Below, piece by piece: positions 21,637-31,630 of a stretch of DNA of 64,000 bases; the stretch's first letter is position 1; every line of letters begins with the position of its first letter. Origin of the DNA: Coptis chinensis (Eukaryota > Streptophyta > Magnoliopsida > Ranunculales > Ranunculaceae). The DNA is taken from the NCBI GenBank assembly GCA_015680905.1, contig CM027385.1, positions 82,357,501 through 82,421,500 on the forward strand, written 5' to 3'. A program made the position numbers and the translations under genes. The notes beneath the pieces were generated by a model. The model was not told where the DNA came from and searched no databases. It saw only the letters and a program-made list of their open reading frames with translations.

Positions 21637-24600
21637 ATGAAGACAAACACAAAAAAGAACAAAACTTTACACAAAAAACCAACAAAAAAAGTAGCAACAT
21701 TAGACCAAGACTCATTCTTTCAAACAAATACTAAAAAAAGAAGAAGAACAAAACTAGATGAAGAAATCCAAAGTGAAGAAGACAGTGATAAAAATGAAGA
21801 AAATGAGACTGCTCCTTTTTCTAAATTTGGTAGAAAAGGTGGAGAAGAAGAAGATGGAGATGATTCTGAAGAAGAGACTGTGGATGAGAAGAGATATAGA
21901 TTGGGTATGGAACAGTTGGAAAAGTTTAGGAAGAAAGTAGAAGAAGAAGAAGAGGATGTGGAAGAAAGTGATGATGAATATGATGTGAAAGTGGGGAGGA
22001 GGAATTTGATGGTTGCTGATTTGTTGCAGAAAGAACAGCTTGTAGATAGTGGCCGTGTTAGGAGATTGATTGCGTCGAGGTAATTGTTTTTTTATAAAAT
22101 GTGGTTTATTTTGTAGTTTATGTATAATGTAGGTTGGTCTAGTTTATGAATAATGTAGGTTGGTCTAGTTTGTGAATAATGTAGTAGTTTGATTGCGTCG
22201 AGGTAAAGTTTGTAACTTGCTTGGGTAATTTTTTGTGAGGTGGATTTGAAGTGAGAGACATGTCTGAATTATAGTAGGTGGTTTAGAGGATTAAGGTCGT
22301 GTTAAGGGACAGAGGAAAGAAGCTTGTTATCTGTTAGTTTTTAGTTTATACTGATGCATGCCATATCCATTACTTGATGCAATATAAATATATCGAAAGA
22401 TGAAGCAATGGAGTTGGATTAGTATTGAACTTTATGGAGAAATAAGCATTTGAATTTTCTGCTCACTTTCGAGCACAAGATGCAAAGCTATAGTGATTGT
22501 CTACTCAATTTGAGTGACTTTTTTTTAGCTGGGGAATTTTGGACAGTAGATAACCTAAATATATTAATGATTGATCTGTGCTTCTCAAGTATAAGTACAT
22601 AATTTTCACACCTTAGGTATTTAGGTCAGTTCTTAACTCATTTGGATTGTCCCAACATTCAACAGAAAAGATTTGCATTTGGTAGAATGGAGTAATCCAA
22701 ACATTGAGGAGGAAAATGTTACGGTCTTAAAGATCTCAGCCTTAGGAAATTGGATGCTTTGGGTTAATGTTACCCACATAGCACGTGGATCATGCTCTTT
22801 AGAGCTCAGGCCTTGCAGTTCATGATGTAAATAAATAGAATCTCCTGTAATTTACCCTACTACAAACTTGGATATTTTTAGCTGATGTAAGTCCGATTGT
22901 GAAACCAAAGAATGGGTGTGAAGTTTTTTGTACATAGAGTATTTTCACAATGCCGGAACAGATCTTTCTGTGCCTAAAGTATGCTTATTGGCAGAGCCTT
23001 CTCCATATTTGACGTGGATGAAAATGACATGGTATTCTCGTTAACCAGCTTGATTACTTAATTGGTGAGCCACATGCTTAACGATGTAGGTGAAGACCCA
23101 AATGTGCTTCTCGATACCATCCATGTCATATATAGGGAAGGTACTGTCTGGAACTTTTCTTCTACATGCGATACTCTTATCACTTTCTATCTTTAGATGC
23201 TAATATAGTTCGACTCAAATATCTAGGGTTCAGAAACCAGAAATCGGTGATGGATTTCGCTTATTAGTGAGGCATCGTCAGTCTGTTACTGCGGTAGCTT
23301 TAGCTGAGGATGACATGAAGGGATTTTCAGCTTCCAAGGATGGAACAATTATTCAGTGGAATGTAGAGAAAGGAAAAAGTGAAAAATATATATGGCCAAC
23401 TAAAGAAGTATTGAGCTCTCACGGTGCGAAGAATCCACAAAATCCTTCTACTAAGTGGAGTAAGCACATTCTAGCTTTAGCTGCTAGTTCGGATGGACGA
23501 TATTTGGCAACTGGAGGCCTAGATCGTCATGTTCATTTATGGGATACACGCACACGGCAACATATTCAGGTGGGTTTCTGACTTTCTTAGTGATGTCATT
23601 TAGTTGTTATTGCATATCTTCATTATGTGTAAACACAGAATATTGGTTAACATTATTTTAGTAGGTGCTATCTGTTGACCAATATAATCATAATCCCCAT
23701 AAGTAAAACTAAATGAATACAACAGAAATACTTATATTACACTATTTGCTCTTGTCATATGTTCACAACACATTGTTGCAACTTAACAGGCGTTTCCAGG
23801 TCACAGAGGTCCTGTGTCATGTTTGACATTTAGGCAGGGAACTTCAGAACTAATTTCGGGTTCCTTTGACCGAACAATTAAGTTATGGAATGCCGAGGAC
23901 AGAGCTTACATGGACACATTATTTGGTCATCAAGGTGAGGTATTGACGATTGATTGTCTAAGGAAAGAACGTTTACTGACTGTTGGACGGGATCGAACAA
24001 TGCGCTTGTGGAAGGTGGGTTCTTTAACCATTGTATCTTTTGTGGGTTTTCTTTTTCCTGCTTTTTGCACAATAGAATTTTCTCTTTTCAAAGTGTAGGT
24101 GCCGGAGGAATCACAGTTAGTTTTCCGTGCTCCAGCAACATCATTGGAATGCTGCAGTTTTATTAGCAATGATGAATTTTTATCTGGATCAGATGATGGA
24201 AGTCTTGAGCTTTGGAACACATTAAGGAAGAAACCTGCTTATATTATTAAAAATGCTCATGCTGCATTTGCACTTGATGACAACTGTGAGGCGAAAGATG
24301 ATGCACCGTCTAACGGAGATTATACAGGTAAGAAAATATATTGGCATTTACTCATTTTCTTAATTAGAGTTGTTGCAAGTATTGTAGTTATCCAATTGCG
24401 TTTGGGATGTACCTTTGAGTTTCCAACCCTCCCCTTAATACTAATGATATCTCCTTGCTTTCCCTTTTGTTTCCAGCAGAAAATGGTAGCAAAAAAGCTA
24501 TAAGTTACTGTACATCTGCACTTTCATGGGTTGGTGCGGTTACTGTATGTAGAAGCAGTGATCTTGCTGCATCTGGAGCTGGCAATGGTGTGGTTCGTTT

Positions 24601-26025
24601 ATGGACAGTTGATAGTGACAACAAAAGAGTTCAACCTTTATATGATCTTCCATTGGTAAGCTACCAAGCGAAGAATAAAATAACAGTGGGAGCTTACTCC
24701 CTTTAACAGAAGCCTCTCAATTTATGTGGCTATTGTTTATACTTTTGTGAGGGTATTATTTATAATAACATCATATTATTTGCAGAGATAAACTTCTCTT
24801 GGGGTTCTGTTGTTGTTGGCACCCTCCTCCTCCTCCTCCTCCCCCACACACACACACAAAAAAAATAAATAAATAAATAAAGAAAAGCGATCTAGTCTTG
24901 TAAATTGGACCTGCACGCGATGTTCCACCTTAACTACTGTGGTTTTATCTATATTTGTTTTACTTTTGATTTCTGGCCTGGATGCCTGTTGGTCATATCG
25001 GTAAGCTTAGCCAAACTTGCCTCCTCGAATTGAAGTCTTTGGATTTTTCCTTGGTTATATTGCAAAGACAACGCATCACTTAGACAACTCTGCTCTCATT
25101 TGATCTCTCTCTCCCTCCCCTCCCCCCCAAAAAAAATCCCAACATGAGTTGTTACCCACCTTAATTGAGTGTTTTCGTTTTAATTTCTTACTTTCTTAAT
25201 TCTAAAGGAACTGCATGTTAGTTGCTCATGATGACAATGGTACATTGGTACTTCTAGTATGACATACACCTATTGAGGACGTACAAGGAATTAGCATTGA
25301 TCTATTTCTTAATTTGCATGTTTTTATGCTGTGAATCCTGTGATTGATCTTGTGAATTTGGTACCTCTTAGTATGACATAAAGGTATTAATTGGTATACT
25401 GTTTAAACATGTTCACGTAGCAATTTGATTTTTTTTCGGTTGATATAGGCTGGGTTTGTCAATTCCCTAGCTTTTGCAAAATCTGGGAGGTTCCTTGTGG
25501 CTGGAGTTGGCCAGGTAGGTTTCCCTGTTTATTTTCTTTAATTGCTTCAACAATTTGAATAACTTGTAGACTTTGTCATATTATGAGCAACATTATTGTG
25601 GCTTTGGTAGTGCATGTATCTTGATCTGATGCTTTCATGTTCTTTTCTGTGTCTTGACTTTTGCACAAAAACAAAGTTGCTCTCTTAGACCTTTTTTTTT
25701 CAAATTTGTCTCTCTTCTGGATGTTCCATAACATCTAGTCTTTATATTGTTAGAGTATTCCATTCAAGTCATTACAATTTTATTTTACTCAATTACGCCA
25801 TCCAAATGGAGGCTGACGCACTGCGTTAAATCCTTCTAAAGTTCAAATCAATTATCATGAATTGCCAAATCCTGATTATGCAAATTTCGCTACCAATAGC
25901 TCTCTGATGTTTTGTAATCTTTGCAACAGGAACCACGGCTGGGACGGTGGGGTCGTATTCCGGCTTCAAAGAACGGAGTTCTACTGCAGTCCCTTAGTAT
26001 ACTTGAAGAGGAGAAGTCTCATTAA
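21637..26025 (+). CDS. YAO: YAO / RRP9-like U3 snoRNP WD40 protein
   Basis: Seven exons: 21637-22079, 23227-23569, 23790-24014, 24099-24327, 24477-24655, 25449-25514, 25930-26025. Total 1581 nt, giving a continuous 526-aa protein. The family binds U3 snoRNA (55K subunit) and is needed for early nucleolar cleavage of pre-rRNA; Arabidopsis YAO is essential for gametes and embryos. Residues 1-60 are Lys/Arg-rich (nucleolar-type signal). Residues 40-115 are very acidic and include the conserved [10 protein letters not shown] (81-90). WD repeats follow: [85 protein letters not shown], with the family-typical [10 protein letters not shown] near the end. The intron 4 acceptor is a CAGCAG tandem, so isoforms differing by one Ala codon are possible. 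Confidence 0.93.
22115..22206. repeat. 26-bp minisatellite and duplicated donor in YAO intron 1
   Basis: A 26-bp unit (AGTTTATGAATAATGTAGGT plus six bases) occurs about 2.8 times at 22115-22187. Directly after it, TTGATTGCGTCGAGGTAA at 22189-22206 copies the exon 1 end and splice donor at 22066-22083 (18 identical bases). Use of the second donor would read through an in-frame stop at 22081-22083, so it is probably non-functional or a nonsense-mediated-decay isoform. Confidence 0.85.
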
Positions 26026-26599
26026 TTTTGATAATGTGAAATTTATTGTACTTGTATGAGTTTGAGAAGTAAAAGCAGAGAAATTTCTCAAATTTTGTGA
26101 GACCAATAATATTTTGAGAAGTAAAAGCAGAGAAATTTATTGTACTATTTTTCTCTTCAGAGAAATTCACTGAATGTTATATAGTCATTTTTTCCCACCA
26201 CAAAGGTCTGTTTATGTGTCTTGCGTCTTCCAAGTTCCAACAGTTGCTCATTGGCTTAAGAGTTACTAAGATTTGGCCTGAACAGTTCATTTAAATTGAC
26301 ACTGGATTCCCAAGCAAATAGTTCCAACTTCTCTCTCCATAGTATTAGCGAGAAACTGCAGATTCTTTTATCTGCCAATACTAGTTTTAACTTTTAACAG
26401 AAAGTTGGATTTCCGGTGCTTAGAACTGGAAGGTTAATTGTTTGTTGGTAAATCGCGAGCGATTAGCCAACACGTACCCAGCAATCTAGGTACTCTAAGA
26501 ACAGTTCACTCGGCTCCTAAGAATTGATAACCAACAAGTCAACAACGTCATTTATTTCTCAATAAAACTGGATCCATTGCGTGCAGGAACTTCTCATGC
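26026..26599 (+). other. 3' region of YAO and spacer
   Basis: GAGAAGTAAAAGCAGAGAAA is present twice, near 26063 and 26113, a 50-bp-period duplication within the probable 3' UTR. The rest is AT-rich spacer with no gene seen. Confidence 0.55.
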
Positions 26600-26746
26600 C
26601 TAGAATTAGAGATAAGTGAGTGCCATAGCTTGCATACAACTTCAAATCTTAGAACATCCTTTGCAGGAACTCTTAGTAATATCTCTAAGATTATAGCTTC
26701 GGGGAAGTACAAAGTCATTGTGATGATTAAGTTCTGCAGAAGTTGA
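26600..26746 (+). pseudogene. Possible LRR scrap of an NLR gene
   Basis: A 49-codon open stretch reads LELEISECHSLHTTSN and ends soon after in IASGKYKVIVMIKFC before a stop. ISECHSL resembles the LRR-end pattern of CC-NBS-LRR proteins, where an LxIxxCHSL segment is common. It has no start codon, no neighbouring NBS part and no match long enough to be sure. Confidence 0.3.
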
Positions 26747-26929
26747 AATTAGATAATTGCCTTTTCAAAAACTTAAATCACCTCTCTTTGTTATGTGTAT
26801 ACATATTTATACTGTATAGTTCTAGACACATCGTTTGATTTGTTAGTTGTTTTATTACGTCAACCAATAAAGCATGTCTACCAATAAGCAAAATTATTAT
26901 GTCAAAATTGTTGTGTACCCACCAACGGA

Positions 26930-27155
26930 GCCAGGTGCGAGATTATGTGCACACCCCATCCCACCCAAAAAAACATATGCAATTTTATTTTATTTTATTT
27001 TTTTTTGGCCAAAAAGTCTTACCAATAAAGATCAACAAAATTATACATTTATTTCAATTCACAAAACTACAGTGCGTTTACTAAGAATTTAATATGGACT
27101 GATAAAGTTAAGTACTTAAGCACTTAAGCCATTAATTGATACTACTATGTCTATA
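26930..27155 (+). repeat. Dispersed repeat R1, copy 1, left part
   Basis: Matches 29186-29410 (GCAATTTT, ATCAACAAAATTAT, TTATTTCAATTCACA, TTAATTGATACTACTATG). The copy continues after an inserted TIR element at 28382-28660. Non-coding. Confidence 0.8.
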
Positions 27156-28381
27156 CAGTGGCGGAGCCAGGAAATTGGGTGAGGGTGAGCCACAACTAGT
27201 CACTATATAAAAACTAAAATAAGATAACACCCAATTTGTCGAATTTTTGTTTTCCCTTGCATATTTTTAAAAGTAAAAAAGAAAAAAAACACAATTCAAT
27301 CCCATCACAAAAGATATGTAAATTTTGGAATTACAAAAGACTAGATTGCTTAATAGATCGATTTAGGAGAAAAAAAAAAAACACGGATATTTAGCTTTAG
27401 AAAATTAGGAACTTAAGAAGAAAGTGCCTACAAATATATGCTTCTTACAAATATATATGCTTATGGAAACCACTTTAAAATTCCACAAATGAAAAAACAA
27501 TGAATTCTTTAGAACCAGAAAAGAAAATAGTCCAAAAGGCATTGGGAAAAAAAAAATAAACACATAGGCACAATAAAAAAATATTATACAATGTTTAGAC
27601 ATTTTTTTTTTTTGGCTAAAAGGGTAATTAATATTAATAACAAAAAATGGTGTTCTGGACTTACAAAGCGTTTACAAATTCTAGATTGGGAACATAATTC
27701 TCATGTTTACGCTTTCTCAAAATCTATAGTGGGTAAAAGCAAAATTTGGATTTTCAAACTAGCTTGTTATTTAACATGGTTTATGATCCCACCATTGTTT
27801 TAAACTATACATGTTTAGACACCAAGACATTTTTTGTGGTCACTTTAACATTTATTTTAATTGTTTTCGTTTTCATTTAATCCCTAAATTCCAATCAATG
27901 CTTTAAGTAGATTCAAAAGTAAATTTACTACAATTTTATGCAACAAATTAAAATTGTAATGGACTCAAATAATCGATGGATTGAATTCATTACGCACAAA
28001 ATTGAATTATAACTAATAAAATTTATTATAAAAAACTAAAAAATAAGAGTTTGGGGAATTAAGGTTTAGAAAACATACCAATAAACATACATATGAATTA
28101 TTGGACCTTGAGATTTGAGAATGTTATTACTCTTTTTTTTCTTTTTCATCTTTTTGTTTTTCCAACAAGGAAAAACACTTGCCAAAAAAGTGTTGTTTCT
28201 CAAAATACATAAAATTAGAAATGGGAGCTTTCTTATGTTAGTTAGGGGAAGGGAGTTTTATTTTTGGTCACATTCACAGTGATGGTTTAGTAACAAAAAA
28301 ATCATTTTCATATATATAGTAGTCATTTTTTGGAAGAAATTGAGGGGTGAGAGCAGTACCTCAGGCCCCCAGCTCCCATTG
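27156..28381. mobile_element. TIR element about 1.2 kb, empty site known
   Basis: Starts CAGTGGCGGAGCCAGG and ends with a degraded inverse, CCCCAGCTCCCATTG. It is flanked by TGTCTATA at 27148-27155 and again at 28380-28387. The paralogous repeat copy at 29405-29425 has a single TGTCTATA without insertion, which proves the insertion and its boundary. An 8-bp duplication suggests hAT, but aligning the terminal repeats would give 6 bp, so the superfamily is open. There is no transposase, and the element carries a nested LINE scrap. Confidence 0.75.
27602..27810 (-). mobile_element. 5'-truncated LINE scrap with 11-bp target duplication
   Basis: On the minus strand it ends in a poly(A) tail (poly-T at 27602-27615) preceded by CCTTTTAGCC. 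It is flanked by identical ATGTTTAGACA at 27591-27601 and 27811-27821. Target duplication plus A-tail plus truncation is the signature of LINE target-primed insertion. It lies inside the TIR element 27156-28381. Confidence 0.85.
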
Positions 28382-28660
28382 TCTATATATATATCTACAT
28401 AATCTAGTCCACAAGTCTACAATAATTCAACAAATTGTTAACTTCCTATAATGTTATAAGGATATATACTATAGACTTCTAATGTTATATATAATATGTT
28501 ATATAGATTTATAAAAAATTAACATTGAAAATAAAAAATTATCTTGTTTTGTTTTGTTTTTTTTTTTAAATGAAAATTTTATTGATAATGATAATGAGTT
28601 TTACAATTAATTAGGACAATCGTACAACAAGCTGCGTTGCGCTGCAAGTCTTTTATGAAT
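28382..28660 (+). repeat. Dispersed repeat R1, copy 1, right part
   Basis: Continues copy 1 after the TIR element; matches 29412-29650 (CTACATAATCTAGT, AATTGTTAACTTCCTATAAT, TTTTATTGATAATGATAA, CAACAAGCTGC). Non-coding. Confidence 0.8.
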
Positions 28661-28880
28661 TTGTGTTTTTTTTGTCACCTCATTTTATCTTTCAATACAA
28701 CCATCACTACGTCTACAGAATGATCAAACCCAGAGACCACAACAAGCAAAACGTCAGAAGGTGTAGATAGCATGGGTGTAGCACCCATGAATGTAAAATA
28801 CAATGTTTTAGCATCTTTTGTTGCCTTAATGGACCACCCCGCCTTTTCCCAAACCCCCCATTTTAGGTAATTCTTTCTCC

Positions 28881-28888
28881 TATATAAA
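28881..28888 (+). promoter_or_regulatory. TATA box of the extensin-like relic
   Basis: TATATAAA lies about 44 bp before the point where a signal-peptide-like reading frame begins. The spacing suggests a preserved promoter in front of a broken cell-wall protein gene. Confidence 0.5.
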
Positions 28889-28924
28889 CAGTGTGTGAGA
28901 AACTGATCAACACTCATATTCTCG

Positions 28925-29175
28925 AAGAAAAAAAAACAACTCACAATTATTTTCCTCACACTTTTTATTCTAACCATTTTAGGGTCAGCACCACCATCAC
29001 TATGCATTCCCAACCTGCCACTCTCTCCACCACCACCAACACCAATACACTATGAACCTTCTCCACCATACTATGAACCTTCACCACCACCATACTATGA
29101 ACCTTCACCACCACCATCACCATATTATGAACCTTCTCCATCAGTACTACCACCACCACCATACTATGAACCCTT
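28925..29175 (+). pseudogene. Extensin-like proline-rich gene, truncated
   Basis: The frame reads a hydrophobic secretion signal (QLTIIFLTLFILTILGSAPP) and then extensin-type repeats: PPYYEPSPPPYYEP, PPPSPYYEPSP and PPPPYYEP. Extensins are secreted hydroxyproline-rich glycoproteins cross-linked through Tyr in the cell wall. The codon where Met is expected, before the Lys/Gln run, is AAG, with an in-frame stop further upstream and no ATG. At about 29172 the frame runs into dispersed repeat R1. The gene has therefore lost its start codon and its C-terminal part, while the upstream TATA box remains. Confidence 0.7.
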
Positions 29176-29185
29176 ACTTAGGGAC

Positions 29186-29660
29186 GAAGCCCGGTGCAAG
29201 ATTATGTGGACACCCCACCCCGTCCACCCCACCCCCAACCCTCCAAAAAAAATATGCAATTTTCTTTATTATTTTTGTCAGAAGTTCTAAATAATAAAAA
29301 TCAACAAAATTATGTATTTATTTCAATTCACATGCGTTGACTACTAATAATTGAATATGGACTGACGAAGTTAACTACTTAAACACTTTAGCCATTAATT
29401 GATACTACTATGTCTATATATATCTACATAATCTAGTTCACAAATCTACAACAATTCAATAAATTGTTAACTTCCTATAATGCTATAAGTCTATATAACC
29501 CTACTATTATGTAGGATAAAACTATAAAGTTTAACATTGAAAGTAAAAAAAAATTATTTTGTTTAAGTGAAAATTTTATTGATAATGATAACGAGTTTTA
29601 CAAATAATTAAGACAAGCGTGCAACAAGCTGCACCGCAAGTCCTTTATGATTTTTATTTT
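29186..29660 (+). repeat. Dispersed repeat R1, copy 2
   Basis: Uninterrupted copy of the repeat whose other copy (26930-28660) was split by the TIR element. It preserves the empty target site TGTCTATA near 29408-29416. It abuts the truncated extensin-like gene, so this repeat probably caused or marks the truncation. Confidence 0.8.
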
Positions 29661-30830
29661 ATTTTTTTTGTTGAGGTCTGACGCTTGTTTAAGAATTGAA
29701 AGTGAAAGAAATGAAGGAGAGCATACGAGTTTGTTATGGGTGATTAAAATTATACAAACTAACCGGTTGGGCTTAGGGCATTTGGCTATTTATTTTAGTC
29801 TCATCAACTTATCAAATATTTAAAGACACATTTGTCCATTTTTGAACTCCAAATAAATGATAAATGATAATTTTGTTGTTATATATATATTTTTAAAATT
29901 CTATAAATGAAAAATTTTAAAGGGATGGAAGTTTGCTTTGTTAGATATTTTGTTAATATTAAGATATTATGTAAGGGTAGTTAGGTCTTTGCAAATGTAT
30001 GTGGTATATAAAACATGTAATAGTAGAGTTTTCATAATATTGAATATAATAGTTAACATGGTATCAAAGCGTATGTCTCGGTCCTGGTAGTTACGAAATT
30101 GAATTGGGTTTCCGGCTGTGATAGCCACTGCAGCCGGGTTATAGAAGGTAATGACATGGTAGTAGGTAGTTAGGTCTTTGCAAGTGTATGTGGTATATAA
30201 AGCATGTAATAGTTAGGGTTTTCATAATATTGAATACAATAGTTAACATTTTTATAGTTTGAAGATTTTTCTAAACAATTAGTTATGTGGTACCTACTAT
30301 TATGTAGATAAAACTATAAAGTTTAATATTGAAAGTAAAAAAAAATTACCTTGGTTTTGTTTTTTTTAAGTGGAAATTTTATTGATGATGATACGAGTTT
30401 TACAAATAATTAGGACAAGTGTGCAACAAGCTTCACCGCAAGTCTTTTCTGAATTTGTTTTTTTTGTTGTTGAGGTCTGACGTTTGTTTAAGAATTGAGA
30501 GTGAAAGAAAGGACGGAGAGCATACGAGTTTGTTATGGGTGATTAGAATTATACAAATTGACCGGTTGGGCTTTGGGTCTTCGGCTATTTGTTTTAGTTT
30601 CATCAACCCATCAAATATTTAAAGACACATTTGTCCCTCTTTAATGGTTTTGAACTTAAAATAAATGATAAATGATAATTTTGTTGATAATATATATATA
30701 TTTATAATATTCTTATTATCGTTGTGAAAATTTTAGAGGTGAGGTAGTGGAAGTTTGCTAAAAAAAATTGGGGGTGCGAGTTTTTATAGTTTGAAGATTT
30801 TTATAGTTTGAAGATTTTTCTTTCTAAATT
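29500..30830 (+). repeat. Tandem pair of about 0.5-kb repeats
   Basis: 29500-29938 (continuing at 30249-30290) and 30295-30830 are diverged direct copies. Both read AAAACTATAAAGTTTAA, TTTTACAAATAATTA, GGTCTGACG, TTGTTTAAGAATTGA, GAGCATACGAGTTTGTTATG and AAAGACACATTTGTCC. Copy 1 is split by a mini LTR element. A third, partial copy begins near 28500. Non-coding. Confidence 0.8.
29939..30248 (+). mobile_element. TRIM-like mini LTR retrotransposon
   Basis: LTR 1 (29939-30058, 120 bp) starts TGTTAG and ends AACA. Directly after it TGGTATCAAAGC (30059-30070) matches the initiator-tRNA-Met primer site consensus with one change. About 95 bp later, LTR 2 (30164-30248) repeats the last 85 bp of LTR 1 with a few differences. 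There is no coding and no clear polypurine tract, and the 5' part of LTR 2 is missing. Non-autonomous, decayed. Confidence 0.75.
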
Positions 30831-31630
30831 AAAAGTTATGTGGTAGTAGAGCTTTTTAATCTCAAAAATGTGCGACCGGGTTACACTAAAAAATTCTGTT
30901 TTGTAACTTGTGAACGTGTTATGGACTAAAATATAAGACCTTTTATGCGTTCATATCAAAATTTCCCCTTATGCCAATACGTAAGTTCCTTCAGCAAATT
31001 GATCATTATTGTACTACATTGTAATCACCTGTTCTGCTTAATCAACAATCACCTGTTCTGCTTAATCAACAGGATCCAGGATGGTGTTCAAGTTAACATG
31101 CCAGTACCCCAGTTCGAAACACTTGCGGAAAAACAAAAATACTGGAATTGGAAAAACATTTTTAACGAAATATATAGAAAGAATCTTGTCCTGATTGAAA
31201 AAGGCGCGAAGGCATCTACAATTTTGTTTGGTAACACAAGCAGGAGGCAGTGCCCTCTTTATGACATTAGTATCCAACAGATCAACAGTTACAGTAAACA
31301 GGAGAACATCATCGTCCAATCTATTTGCAGTGGTCAGCGAGAATCGAACTGCTGAGAAAATGTGGGGAAAGAAAATTTTGAAGTGAGAACCTTCTCTTCC
31401 TTTACTCAAGGTTAGAGAGAGAAGAAAACTCATTTTGTACAGGATAACCATGGGTAACGAATAACATCAACCCTTGGGAATATCACACTTCTTCAGAGAT
31501 GTACAAAAGATGCAGAGATACAATTTTACAGTAGTTGACAGACTGACCCTTTCTTGCTCCAGCGGCTACATCTTTCAGCATCAGAGAGCTCCCCAAACTC
31601 AAGTAACCAACCAATATCTTTCCCAACCTT
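30831..31630. other. Spacer and probable 3' UTR of the SAPS gene
   Basis: 31023-31070 is an exact 24-bp tandem duplication (AATCACCTGTTCTGCTTAAT plus four bases, twice) ending in an acceptor-like CAACAG. The plus frame that follows (VQVNMPVPQFETLAEKQKYW) matches nothing I recognise. On the minus strand this stretch lies just beyond the SAPS stop codon and may be its 3' UTR. Confidence 0.45.

Noticed and set aside
31075..31355. Plus-strand frame after an acceptor-like CAACAG
   Set aside because: No recognised family; overlaps the likely SAPS 3' UTR on the other strand.
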